Assembly: GCF_003048905.1 (NCBI RefSeq)
Contig: NZ_PIRO01000002.1
Span: 124,001-188,000, forward strand
Source: Campylobacter concisus
GTDB taxonomy: Bacteria; Campylobacterota; Campylobacteria; Campylobacterales; Campylobacteraceae
DNA length: 64,000 bases
Reading direction: 5' to 3'
This document shows positions 45,272 through 53,963 of the stretch, piece after piece (within the stretch, counting starts at the first letter, position 1; each line of letters begins with the position of its first letter). The position numbers and the translations under genes were made by a program. The notes beneath the pieces were generated by a model that worked only from the letters and a program-made list of their open reading frames with translations, was not told the DNA's origin and made no database searches.

Positions 45272-45769
45272 CTAGTAGTCTTTTTCTTTGATTTTTTCTA
45301 GCATATTTTTAGCATCATTCTCAGGATCATCTACTATATATGCGCGCCTTATCTTGCCATCTTTAATGATAAGTGTTTGCCTAAAGTAAAATTTATGTCC
45401 ATTTGATGCAGAAAAAACTGGAAGTTCAAGCGCCCTCTCAAGCATAAACTCACTATCATTTAAAAACATGACTCCAGTTGAAGTCTCTTCTTGAAATTTC
45501 TTTTGAGCTGCGATATCTTGTGAGCTAATGGCCACTACCATGAAACCAAGGTCGTTAAAATCTTTTAAAAATTTCTTGTAGTTTATCGCTTGTTTAGTGC
45601 AGCCCTTCATGCCTGCAGTATTTTGCAATTGCTCACTTAAAAGACTAAAGTCCTCGCCTATCTTTGGATAGATGAAAATAACACAGTCATGCGTCCTTGC
45701 AAAGGCGGAAAAATCAAATTCCTTACCGTCTAGGGTATTTAAATATATACTTGTAGGCACTTTTATCAT
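45272..45769 (-). CDS. Peroxiredoxin-like (AhpC/TSA, Bcp-type) protein
   Basis: A 165-residue thioredoxin-fold protein. It begins VPTSIYLNTLDGKEFDFSAFA, then CVIFIYPKIGEDF. The segment GMKGCTKQAINYKKFLKDF is the equivalent of the peroxidatic TPGCT motif of Bcp, giving Cys56 as the candidate active cysteine; the usual Pro is replaced. The C-terminus has FRQTLIIKDGKIRRAY. It probably reduces peroxides, though the altered active site makes this less certain. It sits in an operon with the methyltransferase gene. Confidence 0.75.
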   Translation of the reverse strand: MIKVPTSIYLNTLDGKEFDFSAFARTHDCVIFIYPKIGEDFSLLSEQLQNTAGMKGCTKQAINYKKFLKDFNDLGFMVVAISSQDIAAQKKFQEETSTGVMFLNDSEFMLERALELPVFSASNGHKFYFRQTLIIKDGKIRRAYIVDDPENDAKNMLEKIKEKDY

Positions 45770-45816
45770 ACCTCATCCTTTAAAATTTTTACTATTATAT
45801 CTTTATAAGCTTTGTC

Positions 45817-46494
45817 TTAAGCTTTTTTAGAATTTAAAAGATAAACTACAAAAAGGACAAAAAAGCTAATTATTAGCATCAAAAGTGCATAGATATGAGC
45901 CTTGGTGTAATCAAGCATTTCAACCGCTTCAAATATCGCAATGCTCGCAACCTTACTCTCTCCAGCTACGCTACCACCTATCATTAAAACAACACCAAAC
46001 TCGCCCATGGTGTGCGCAAAACTAACGACAGTAGCTGTTAATAAATTTGATCTGATGCTTGGCAAAATCACCCTAAAAATAGTCGTGAGCTTATTTTTAC
46101 CAAGGCTATAACTTGCTTCAAAAAGGCTCTTTTTTAGGCTATTTAGCCCAGCATAAATCGGCCCAAACATAAATGGCAATGAATAGATGCAACTTGCCAC
46201 AACAAGACCTGTGAAGTTAAAAACAAGCCTAACTCCAAAAATTTCCTCGATAAATTTACCAAAGGCAGAATAAGGCGAAAGAAAAATGAGTAGATAAAAG
46301 CCAAGAACACTTGGTGGCAAGACCAAGGGCAGTGAGATTACCGACTCTAAAAACGACTTGCCAAAAAATTTCTTTTGAGACATAAAATAGGCAAGTGCAA
46401 TGCAGACAAAAAATAAAATAAAAGTTGTTATGAAAGATAATTTTAGTGATAGCCAAAATGGCTCGTAATCGATACTTTTTAACTCGTCTATCAT
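45817..46494 (-). CDS. modB: Molybdate ABC transporter permease
   Basis: A 225-residue inner-membrane protein with about five to six hydrophobic segments. The docking loop SYSLGKNKLTTIFRVILPSIRS and the segment MGEFGVVLMIGGSVAGESKV are typical of ModB. The early ISLPLVLPPSVLGFYLLIFLS is shared with molybdate and sulfate permeases. It is the last gene of the minus-strand modE-modA-TOBE-modC-modB operon and overlaps modC by four bases. Confidence 0.93.
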   Translation of the reverse strand: MIDELKSIDYEPFWLSLKLSFITTFILFFVCIALAYFMSQKKFFGKSFLESVISLPLVLPPSVLGFYLLIFLSPYSAFGKFIEEIFGVRLVFNFTGLVVASCIYSLPFMFGPIYAGLNSLKKSLFEASYSLGKNKLTTIFRVILPSIRSNLLTATVVSFAHTMGEFGVVLMIGGSVAGESKVASIAIFEAVEMLDYTKAHIYALLMLIISFFVLFVVYLLNSKKA

Positions 46495-47348
46495 GCTTTT
46501 TCCAAATTTACGCTAAATGCTTTTGTGCTAACTACCACCATATCGCCTGCTTTTAGATTCATCGCCTCGCTACTACTTAGCACCACTTCACAAATTTGGC
46601 GATTTATTAATACATTTGCTACGAAGATCGCATCACGTTTTTTTATCTCTAAAATTTTAGCGTTAAAGGCAAATTTCTGCGATCCTGCACTCTTTAAAAA
46701 TATCTCACTTGCGCTACCTGATCTTGAAATTTTTCCATTTTCAAGGACAAAGACTTTATTGCAAAGCTTATAAATTTCAGCGATATCATGGCTTACTAAA
46801 ATAATGCTCATCTTAAACTCATCATGAAGTGCTAGTAAATAGTCTTGAAGTTTCTCACGCATGGCATTATCAAGCGCACTTAACGGCTCATCAAGTAGTA
46901 AAATTTCAGGCTTTCTCATAACCGCGCGAGCTAAAGCAACACGTTGCTTTTGACCGCCAGAAAGAGTGCTAATTTTTGCATTTTTTAGACTTGTTAGGCC
47001 ACAAATATCAAGAAGCTTGTTCGCCAGATTTAGATCATTTTTTGCAAAGAGTAAATTTTTAAAGACATTCATATTTTCAAAAAGTGCGTAGTCTTGAAAT
47101 AAAAAGCCGATATTTCGCTTTTGTGGAGCCAAATTTGTCTTTTCATCAAAGAAAACTTTATCCCCAACTCTTATGAAGCCACTTTGTGGTGCTTCAAAAC
47201 CAGCGATCAAGCGTAAAATAGTAGTCTTTCCGCCACCGCTTGCTCCGTAAAGTGCGACAAAATCGCCATTTTTAAAGCTAAGGTCTGCCTCAAGCATAAA
47301 TTTGCCGTCGCCACCATTTAGCTCTTTTTTGCAAAAAATTTCTATCAT
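46491..47348 (-). CDS. modC: Molybdate ABC transporter ATP-binding protein
   Basis: A 285-residue ABC ATPase. Walker A is in YGASGGGKTTILRLIAGF, the signature is STLSGGQKQRVALARAV, and Walker B is ILLLDEPLSALD. The Q loop is in GFLFQDYALFENMNVFKNL. The C-terminal 60 residues (ILEIKKRDAIFVANVLINRQ) form a short TOBE/Mop-like domain, common in ModC. It overlaps both neighbours by four bases. As no ATPase is encoded with the second oxyanion transporter at 54-55 kb, ModC may serve both. Confidence 0.93.
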   Translation of the reverse strand: MIEIFCKKELNGGDGKFMLEADLSFKNGDFVALYGASGGGKTTILRLIAGFEAPQSGFIRVGDKVFFDEKTNLAPQKRNIGFLFQDYALFENMNVFKNLLFAKNDLNLANKLLDICGLTSLKNAKISTLSGGQKQRVALARAVMRKPEILLLDEPLSALDNAMREKLQDYLLALHDEFKMSIILVSHDIAEIYKLCNKVFVLENGKISRSGSASEIFLKSAGSQKFAFNAKILEIKKRDAIFVANVLINRQICEVVLSSSEAMNLKAGDMVVVSTKAFSVNLEKA

Positions 47349-47740
47349 TTTTGAGTACTTATATGAATACTAGTAGATTTTATATAGGCAAAGACTTCAT
47401 CGTTTTCACCTACGTTCATGGTTTTTAATGCGTGATTTGAGATAATAGCTTCGAAGTAAATTTCGCCACACTTTAAGCTAATAACACTTAAAATTTCACC
47501 AAAATTTATAGCTTCAATCACGCACTTTAGCTCGTTTTCAAGCGAGCTAGTGTCAAGTTTATTTTTTGCCAAGACGACATCCGAGCTTTTAAAACCTAAG
47601 CCAATCTCATCATTTAAGGCAAATTTACTAGCCTCGTTTAAGACTAGCATAAATAAATTTGCCTCTAAATTTAGACCCTTTAGCTCAAATAAGCTGACAT
47701 CATCTTTGGCTAAAATCCTAACGATCTTTGCTTTTATCAT
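47345..47740 (-). CDS. TOBE (molybdopterin-binding fold) domain protein
   Basis: A 131-residue protein made of two Mop/TOBE units. The first covers KAKIVRILAKDDVSLFELKG and ANLFMLVLNEASKFALNDEI. The second covers LKCVIEAINFGEILSVISL and ALKTMNVGENDEVFAYIKST. Such domains bind molybdate or tungstate and may act as a storage or regulatory molbindin. A gene of this type sits between modC and modA in C. jejuni as well, from memory. It overlaps modC and modA by four bases each. Confidence 0.82.
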   Translation of the reverse strand: MIKAKIVRILAKDDVSLFELKGLNLEANLFMLVLNEASKFALNDEIGLGFKSSDVVLAKNKLDTSSLENELKCVIEAINFGEILSVISLKCGEIYFEAIISNHALKTMNVGENDEVFAYIKSTSIHISTQK

Positions 47741-48492
47741 TTAGCAGGAACGTTATAGCCAAATTTCTTAAAAATTTCTCTTGATTTATCACCCAAGATA
47801 AACTCATAAAATGCCTTCGCATCAGCATTATTTTCAGCACGTTTTAAGAGTACGATGCCTTGATCGATCGGAGTGTATAGCTCTTGTGGAACAAGGATGT
47901 AATTAACGCCCTCTTTGTATTTTGACATTTTCTCATCAAAAAGTGCGCTAGCAGCGATAAAACCTACATCAGAAGCACTTAATGCTTGAGATAGAGTTTC
48001 AGAAATTTTTTGAGCATAAACGATATTTTTTTCTACTTCGTCATAAAGTTTTGCGTTTTTAAGAGCTTCTATACTAGCTTTGCCGTATGGTGCAGTTTGT
48101 GGATTTGCGATAGAGATCGCTTTTAAGCCACGAACAACTTCGATACCTTTTTTGAAATCAACATCTCTAATAGAAAAAATAGCAACAGCACCTTGTGCAT
48201 AAATTTTTGGAGCAGCTACTGCAAACCCTGTGTCATAGGCTTTTTGCGCAAAGCCCATATCAGCAGCCATGAATATATCAGCTGGAGCCGAGTTTTGTAT
48301 CTGCGTAACAAGACCACCGCTTGCACCAAGAGTTAGGTTAATCTTAGCATCTGGATGAAGCTTATTAAACTCTTTTATAAGCTCTGGAAATGCGTATGTT
48401 GTATTTGCGGCAGCATAGACATTTACTTCAGCACCAAATGCGTTTATGGCAAGCAAAGCTGCCATACATAAAAGTTTAAAAACTTTTCTCAT
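47737..48492 (-). CDS. modA: Molybdate ABC transporter substrate-binding protein
   Basis: A 251-residue periplasmic binding protein with a signal peptide (LLCMAALLAINAFGAE, cleavage near residue 20). The mature N-terminus VNVYAAANTTYAFPELIKEF and then LTLGASGGLVTQIQNSAPAD followed by IFMAAD are the ligand-site segments of ModA. The C-terminus has AKAFYEFILGDKSREIFKKF followed by GY. It binds molybdate and possibly tungstate. It begins immediately after modE (no gap) and overlaps the TOBE gene by four bases. Confidence 0.94.
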   Translation of the reverse strand: MRKVFKLLCMAALLAINAFGAEVNVYAAANTTYAFPELIKEFNKLHPDAKINLTLGASGGLVTQIQNSAPADIFMAADMGFAQKAYDTGFAVAAPKIYAQGAVAIFSIRDVDFKKGIEVVRGLKAISIANPQTAPYGKASIEALKNAKLYDEVEKNIVYAQKISETLSQALSASDVGFIAASALFDEKMSKYKEGVNYILVPQELYTPIDQGIVLLKRAENNADAKAFYEFILGDKSREIFKKFGYNVPAK

Positions 48493-49275
48493 TTAAACTC
48501 CTATAATGATTTGAGATGATTTTACTATTGCTAAAAGTGTATCGCCAACACCTATTTTCATCTGGATAGCACTATCTTTTGTGATGATGGCAGTTAAAGT
48601 CTGCTCATCGCTTAGTTTTAAAGTAATTTCAGCATTTACAGCACCTATCTTTGCTTCGATCACTTCGCCTTTTAATTGATTTTTTGTGCTTATTTTTATA
48701 TCTAGATCCCTAGCCAAAATAACAGCTGGAGCTTTAAAAATATAAATAACTTTTTGTCCAACTTTTAGTCCTAAATTTTTCTCACTCTCGACTGTAATGT
48801 TTGACTCAAGCGTACAGCCATTGCTTAGTTTTGCAACTATTTGAGAATTTACTGCACCGCGGTTTATGCCAGTGATTTCACATGAGAGTTGATTTCTGGC
48901 ACTTAAGTTCATGTTCATTCTTTGAAGGTTGATGATATCAACATCCTCAACATCTACTTTTTGACAAATTTTTTGTAAAAAATCCTTTTGGGTCTCAAGG
49001 ATTGTGTCATAAATTTTTATCAGTTTATTGGCATACTCGCTTAGCTCGGAGCCACTATTTTTTTTATTTCCATCAGCTCTAATAATAAGCGGCTTGCTAC
49101 TTTTGTTATTTATCGTATCAAGGCAGTCCCAAGCATTTTTATATGATATGCCAACCAATTCTGCTGCTTTTGTGATACTTTTTGTCTCTTTTATGGCCTT
49201 TAATAATGTAATATGTTTAGCTAAAACCTGTGTATCTTCGCCTAAAAATAGTTCTAAATTTATATCTGCTTTCAA
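48493..49275 (-). CDS. modE: Molybdate-responsive transcription regulator ModE
   Basis: A 260-residue regulator. The N-terminal winged helix-turn-helix is seen in HITLLKAIKETKSITKAAEL followed by VGISYKNAW, as in ModE/LysR-type N-domains. Two TOBE/Mop domains follow: one around NLSARNQLSCEITGINRGAV (about residues 120-185) and one around ISTKNQLKGEVIEAKIGAVN (about 190-258). It should repress the mod operon when molybdate is abundant. The gene is the first of that operon and is divergent from mlaA, with a 165-base region between; I do not see a clear palindromic ModE site there. Confidence 0.9.
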   Translation of the reverse strand: MKADINLELFLGEDTQVLAKHITLLKAIKETKSITKAAELVGISYKNAWDCLDTINNKSSKPLIIRADGNKKNSGSELSEYANKLIKIYDTILETQKDFLQKICQKVDVEDVDIINLQRMNMNLSARNQLSCEITGINRGAVNSQIVAKLSNGCTLESNITVESEKNLGLKVGQKVIYIFKAPAVILARDLDIKISTKNQLKGEVIEAKIGAVNAEITLKLSDEQTLTAIITKDSAIQMKIGVGDTLLAIVKSSQIIIGV

Positions 49276-49440
49276 AATTTTTACCTTTACTATATTGGAA
49301 AATAATTTGTGAAGTATATCTAATTATATTAATCCTTAAGCTTAAAGATTTAAGCCAATTTATAAATTTCTCTTAATTTCTTGTAAAGTTTTTAAAAGAT
49401 AAAATCGAGCTACATTTTATAAATAAAAATAAGGCTTAGT

Positions 49441-50151
49441 ATGAAATTTTTGCTTTCTATCTTTTTTAGTTTGCTTTTAGCCTGTGCTAATACAGACATA
49501 AATGCAAATAGCGAAAGCGATGAATTTGATGTTGAATTTGAAGCAAGAAAAGATGTTTTTGACCCGCTTAGTGGTTACAATAGAATGATGACACATGCAA
49601 ATGACTTTATCTATGTAAATATGCTAACTCCGGTGGCAAAAGGCTATGCCTATGTTGTGCCAAAAACAGCTAGAACAATGGTTTCAAATTTCTTTGATAA
49701 TCTGCTTTTCCCAGTTCGCTTTGTAAACAACTTACTTCAGTTTAAATTTCAAAATGCTGGTGAAGAGACATTAAGATTTTTAGCAAATACGATAATAGGT
49801 TTTGGCGGACTAACAGACGGAGCAAAATACTACAATCTCAAAGCTCACGATGAAGATTTCGGACAAACGCTTGGATATTGGGGGCTTGGCGGTGGTTTTC
49901 ATATCGTTTGGCCACTTATTGGACCATCAAATTTAAGAGATACTGGTGGCATGGTCGGAGATTATTTTGCTGATCCTATTAGCTACGTTGATCCTATACT
50001 TTTATCCACTGGTATCAAGTCATATAGAGCGTTTAATAGCTTTTCGCAAGATCCAACTGCTTATGAAAAACTAAGAAAAGATGCTATTGATCTTTATCCA
50101 TTTTTACGCGATGCTTACGAGCAAAGACGCGACAAGCTTATCAAGGAGTAA
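49441..50151 (+). CDS. mlaA: Phospholipid-binding lipoprotein MlaA (VacJ)
   Basis: A 236-residue lipoprotein: signal FLLSIFFSLLLACANT with lipobox LLAC (Cys15). The MlaA family core is clear: DPLSGYNRMMTHANDFIYVN, VARPVARGY-like VAKGYAYVVP, FFDNLLFPVRFVNNLLQFKF, and DFGQTLGYWGLGGGFHIVWP. MlaA removes misplaced phospholipids from the outer leaflet of the outer membrane. mlaC starts two bases after its stop, and an MMPL/RND protein follows, so the operon is mlaA-mlaC-MMPL instead of the enterobacterial mlaFEDCB set. Confidence 0.93.
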   Translation: MKFLLSIFFSLLLACANTDINANSESDEFDVEFEARKDVFDPLSGYNRMMTHANDFIYVNMLTPVAKGYAYVVPKTARTMVSNFFDNLLFPVRFVNNLLQFKFQNAGEETLRFLANTIIGFGGLTDGAKYYNLKAHDEDFGQTLGYWGLGGGFHIVWPLIGPSNLRDTGGMVGDYFADPISYVDPILLSTGIKSYRAFNSFSQDPTAYEKLRKDAIDLYPFLRDAYEQRRDKLIKE

Positions 50152-50153
50152 AT

Positions 50154-50756
50154 ATGAAAATTTTAAAAATTCTAACTATGATTTTACTTTTTACAACTAG
50201 CCTTTTTGCTATTTCGAAAGAGCAGATCAAGCCTGAAGTAGAGATGAAAACAACAAAGGTTATTGAAATTTTAAAAGATACAAATTTAGACAATAATACA
50301 AAGACAAAAGAAATTTTTGCTCTTCTTGATCCATTTTTTGACTATAAACAAATGGCAAAGATAAGCCTTGGCAAACGTTACAACAGCCTAAGCAGCGATG
50401 AGCAAGCCAAATTTGACGCAGCATTTGAGCAAAAACTAAAAAGCTCATACATAGATAAACTTTTAGGGTATAAAGATCAAGAGATACATATAACTGGCGA
50501 GAGTGAACCACAAAAAAATAGGTACTGGCTAACATCTGAGCTTGTAAATGACGGAAAGAGCTACGAATTTGTCTATAAATTTTATGACGCAAAAGAGCAT
50601 GGCTGGCTCATTTATGACCTTGATATCGTTGGTGTAAGCATCATTCAAACTTATAGAAGTCAGTTTGGAGATGTGCTAAATAACGCTGATTTTAATACCC
50701 TTTTACAAAAGCTAAACGAAGCTGTTTTGCCTGATCAAAATAAAACAAACCCTTAA
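50154..50756 (+). CDS. mlaC: Periplasmic lipid carrier MlaC (Ttg2D family)
   Basis: A 200-residue periplasmic protein with a signal peptide (ILTMILLFTTSLFAI). The Tol-Tol/MlaC family segments are present: LLDPFFDYKQMAKISLGKRY, LSSDEQAKFDAAFEQKLKSS and WLIYDLDIVGVSIIQTYRSQ followed by F. MlaC ferries phospholipid between MlaA and an inner-membrane partner. It ends on the ATG of the MMPL gene (TAATG), suggesting that this RND-type protein is its inner-membrane partner. Confidence 0.9.
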   Translation: MKILKILTMILLFTTSLFAISKEQIKPEVEMKTTKVIEILKDTNLDNNTKTKEIFALLDPFFDYKQMAKISLGKRYNSLSSDEQAKFDAAFEQKLKSSYIDKLLGYKDQEIHITGESEPQKNRYWLTSELVNDGKSYEFVYKFYDAKEHGWLIYDLDIVGVSIIQTYRSQFGDVLNNADFNTLLQKLNEAVLPDQNKTNP

Positions 50757-53194
50757 TGCGACAAATTTTTAAATTTATCATTGCTAAAAACAAGCTTATT
50801 ATTGCTCTGATTTTAGCTTTAAGCGTAGTTTTTGGCTATCTTAGCACCAAGCTTAGCGTCGATGCATCAGCTGAAACGCTACTGCTTGAGCATGATCCTG
50901 ACTTAAAAGCTTATAGAGAGATAGCCAAACGCTACGACTCACCCGGATTTTTAGTGGTCGCTTTTACCCCAAAAGACGATCTTTTTTCACCTAAAAATTT
51001 AGAACTTATCAAAAATTTAGGCGATGAACTAGCTAAAAACGATATGGTAAATAGCGTCATCTCTATAATAAATATTCCGCTTTTAAATAGTGTAAAAGGC
51101 GGGATTACTGGCATCTTAGATCATACTCCAACGCTGCAAGATAAAGATATAAATATTTCAAAAGCAAAGCTCGAGTTTGCCAAAAGTCCGATTTACAGCG
51201 GAAATTTGATAAGCAAAGATCTAAAAACCACAGCAATTGCTCTAAATTTAAAACAAGATGAGAAATTTAATGAGCTTGTAAATGAAAGAAATTTACTTAG
51301 CCAAAAAGAGTCAAACGGCACTATCACACAAGCCGAGCGACTTAAGCTAGAGGCTCTTGCCTATGAGTTTAAAGCCTACCGAGATGAGCTTAGAAAGAGC
51401 GATCACGAAAACCTTGAGGCTATAAAAGCAACCATAGCTAAATTTAACGCAAATGACGAGCTATTCTTAGGCGGTGCAAATATGATCGCCGATGATATGA
51501 TAGGCTTTATAAAAAGCGATCTTTTGGTCTATGGATTAAGCGTACTTGCTCTTCTTAGCTTTAGTTTATGGCTATTTTTCAGGCAGGTTAGATGGATTGT
51601 TTTGCCGATGTTTATATGTGCCGTAAGTGCCATTTTTACGACCGGAATTTTTGGTATATTTGACTGGGAAGTGACGGTCATTAGCTCAAACTACATCGCA
51701 CTTCAGCTCATCATTACTATTTCAACTGTGATTCATCTTGTCGTTAGCTACCGAGAATTTTACGCAAAGCATCCAAAATATAGCCAAAATCAGCTAATTT
51801 ATCTAACGCTTCGTGATAAATTCTCTCCATCTTTTTGGGCGATATTTACCACGGTTATTGGCTTTAGCTCGCTTATGAGCGCTGACATAAAGCCAGTTAT
51901 CATGCTTGGCATTATGATGAGCACTGGCATTAGCGTTTCGCTTGTACTTGCGTTTTTGCTATTTGGCGCGATAAATGTAAATTTAGAAAAATTAGCTCCC
52001 ATTAGAACCTTTGAAAATAGCTTTAAATTTACAAAATACTGCGCAAATTTAGCTCTAAACTCAAGAAAGATTATCTACGTAGTTTGCGCTCTAGTTGTCT
52101 GTTTTGGCATTTATGGTATCAGCAAGATAAAGGTTGAAAATAGCTTCATTGGCTACTTTAAAGAAAGTACAGAAATTCGCCAAGGAATGCAAGTTATTGA
52201 TACCAAGCTTGGCGGCACGATACCAGTTGATGTGATAGTGAAATTTAAAGAGCAAAAACAAGATAAAAATACCGAGCAAGATGAGTTTGAAAATGAGTTT
52301 GAAAACAATGCCAAGGATGCAAAATACTGGTTTAATAGCTATCACACAAGGGTTGCTGAGAAAATTCACGACTATTTAAAAGAACAAAAATTTGTCGGAC
52401 ATGTAAGCTCGCTAGCAACCCTTATAAAAGCCATAAAAGAGCTAAATAACGGTGCGAGTGATGATTTTTTATTAGCTGCGATGTATGAGAAATTGCCACA
52501 AAACTATAAAAATATCTTATTAAGTCCTTATGTAAGCGTTGAAGATGACGAGCTTAGATTTAGTATAAGGATCGTTGATAGCGACTCCGAGCTTAGACGA
52601 AATTTATTTCTAAAGGAGCTTAGAGAAGGGCTGGCACAGCTTACTAAAAATGACAATGTAAGCATAGAAGTGGCCGGCATGATGGTGCTTTATAATAATA
52701 TGCTTCAAAATTTACTTAGCTCACAAGTTGATACTTTTGGACTAACTGTCGCTATACTTTTTGTCATATTTTGCTTTATTTTTAGAAGCGTAAAGCTAGC
52801 AACTATTGCGATAGTTTCAAATTTAATCCCGCTTTGCACACTCTTTGGTGTGATGGGATTTTTTGGCATTCCGCTTGATGTGATGAGTATCACGATCGCA
52901 GCCATTAGCATTGGTATTGGCGTTGATGATATCATTCACTACATACACCGCTTTAAAGAAGAAATGCTTACAAAAAGTGTTTTTGAGAGCATTAAAGTCG
53001 CGCACGCAAGCATCGGATATGCGATGTATTACACATCCTTCACTATTTTTCTTGGTTTTAGCGTGATGATAACTAGCAATTTTATCCCAACTATCTATTT
53101 TGGCTTACTAACCGATCTTGTTATGGTATTTATGCTTCTTGGCGCGCTAATCATCTTACCAAGCCTAATAGCAAGTTTTGTAAAAAAAGAGTGA
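50756..53194 (+). CDS. MMPL/RND-family lipid transporter (HpnN-like)
   Basis: An 812-residue inner-membrane protein of the MMPL branch of the RND superfamily with about twelve hydrophobic segments. It starts with FIIAKNKLIIALILALSVVF. A periplasmic loop of about 200 residues follows, then a first cluster of six segments (from VYGLSVLALLSFSLWLFFRQ), a second loop and a last cluster (from DTFGLTVAILFVIFCFIFRS). The motif GIGVDDIIHYIHRFKEE carries acidic residues for proton coupling. Relatives such as HpnN move lipids. Context with mlaA and mlaC suggests phospholipid transport between membranes. Start overlaps mlaC by one base. Confidence 0.88.
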   Translation: MRQIFKFIIAKNKLIIALILALSVVFGYLSTKLSVDASAETLLLEHDPDLKAYREIAKRYDSPGFLVVAFTPKDDLFSPKNLELIKNLGDELAKNDMVNSVISIINIPLLNSVKGGITGILDHTPTLQDKDINISKAKLEFAKSPIYSGNLISKDLKTTAIALNLKQDEKFNELVNERNLLSQKESNGTITQAERLKLEALAYEFKAYRDELRKSDHENLEAIKATIAKFNANDELFLGGANMIADDMIGFIKSDLLVYGLSVLALLSFSLWLFFRQVRWIVLPMFICAVSAIFTTGIFGIFDWEVTVISSNYIALQLIITISTVIHLVVSYREFYAKHPKYSQNQLIYLTLRDKFSPSFWAIFTTVIGFSSLMSADIKPVIMLGIMMSTGISVSLVLAFLLFGAINVNLEKLAPIRTFENSFKFTKYCANLALNSRKIIYVVCALVVCFGIYGISKIKVENSFIGYFKESTEIRQGMQVIDTKLGGTIPVDVIVKFKEQKQDKNTEQDEFENEFENNAKDAKYWFNSYHTRVAEKIHDYLKEQKFVGHVSSLATLIKAIKELNNGASDDFLLAAMYEKLPQNYKNILLSPYVSVEDDELRFSIRIVDSDSELRRNLFLKELREGLAQLTKNDNVSIEVAGMMVLYNNMLQNLLSSQVDTFGLTVAILFVIFCFIFRSVKLATIAIVSNLIPLCTLFGVMGFFGIPLDVMSITIAAISIGIGVDDIIHYIHRFKEEMLTKSVFESIKVAHASIGYAMYYTSFTIFLGFSVMITSNFIPTIYFGLLTDLVMVFMLLGALIILPSLIASFVKKE

Positions 53195-53208
53195 TATTTA
53201 AGCTAAAT

Positions 53209-53754
53209 TTATTTGATAACTTTAATAAATGAGTAGACATCGGCCACGCCGTCAATGTGCTTAGCGTACCAAATAGCATGTTTTTCTTGTTCAATACTAT
53301 CAACTACACCGCTAAATACGACATCGCAGCCAACGATACTAACTCGCACATTTGTGCCCTCAACTATACTATCTTTAAAAAGATTTTGCTTTAAGTTTGC
53401 AAGAATTTTTAGACTATCGCATGGATATTCTGGCTTTTTGATACGAAGATAGGTATAAATTTTTCGCACGCCATCTGTACTTTTGGCTAGTTCTACTAGC
53501 TTATCTTCAAGCTCTTTACTATCAACAAGTCCGATCAGATAAGCATCTCCATAAAAAACCTCTATCTCGATATCAATATTACTAAGACCTTTTGAAAATA
53601 AAATTTTGCTTTGTAGTTTGCTTTGGATAAATTTGTCACGAGTGATCGAGTAAATACCCCTTTTATCACGTGAAATAGAGTACGCATCATATACATTTAG
53701 CGGCGCAGTTGCTGGAGAAAGAACCGAGGAACAAGAGCAAAAAAATAGAGCCAA
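53209..53754 (-). CDS. BON-domain lipoprotein (DolP/YraP-like)
   Basis: Two BON domains are visible: about residues 40-105 (QSKLQSKILFSKGLSNIDIE to DGVRKIYTYLRI) and 112-180 (ILANLKQNLFKDSIVEGTNV to DGVADVYSFIKV). BON lipoproteins of the DolP/YraP type act at the outer membrane in envelope integrity. The N-terminus has FFCSCSS, a probable lipidation site. The first usual start codon is TTG at 53754, but the frame stays open upstream. Starting at ATT (53781) or CTG (53784) would give ILKFSVFAFLALFFCSCSS, a complete signal with AAGGA before it, so the real start may be a rare codon. It converges with the MMPL gene. Confidence 0.8.
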   Translation of the reverse strand: MALFFCSCSSVLSPATAPLNVYDAYSISRDKRGIYSITRDKFIQSKLQSKILFSKGLSNIDIEIEVFYGDAYLIGLVDSKELEDKLVELAKSTDGVRKIYTYLRIKKPEYPCDSLKILANLKQNLFKDSIVEGTNVRVSIVGCDVVFSGVVDSIEQEKHAIWYAKHIDGVADVYSFIKVIK

Positions 53755-53844
53755 AAATGCAAAAACGCTAAATTTTAAAATCAGAAATCCTTTTGTAATT
53801 TCAAAAAGTTTATAGAAAATGGGCTAAAATTTATCTAAATCTGC

Positions 53845-53850
53845 TAGAAT
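53845..53850 (+). promoter_or_regulatory. -10 box of the selC promoter
   Basis: TAGAAT lies nine bases before the 5' end of the tRNA, so transcription would start almost at the mature 5' end. Confidence 0.5.
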
Positions 53851-53858
53851 AACGCACA

Positions 53859-53957
53859 CGGAGGATAAAGTAATCTGGTGATGCTCACGGGCTTCAAACC
53901 CGATGACTGGGCGGTTGACCGTCTGGTGGGGAGTTCGATTCTCTCATCCTCTCGCCA
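53859..53957 (+). tRNA. selC: tRNA-Sec (selenocysteine, anticodon UCA)
   Basis: The anticodon loop CTTCAAA (anticodon TCA at 53894-53896) sits on a CGGG/CCCG stem. The T arm GGGAG-TTCGATT-CTCTC and the encoded CCA (53955-53957) are clear. The length (99 bases with CCA), a long extra arm (around GGGCGGTTGACCGTCT), and an 8-bp acceptor stacked on a 5-bp T stem are typical of bacterial tRNA-Sec. With G as discriminator, the outermost acceptor pair is C-C, with a G-T next to it, which is odd; the other six pairs are normal. This tRNA is charged with Ser, converted to Sec, and delivered by SelB to UGA codons. Confidence 0.92.
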
Positions 53958-53963
53958 CTCACT

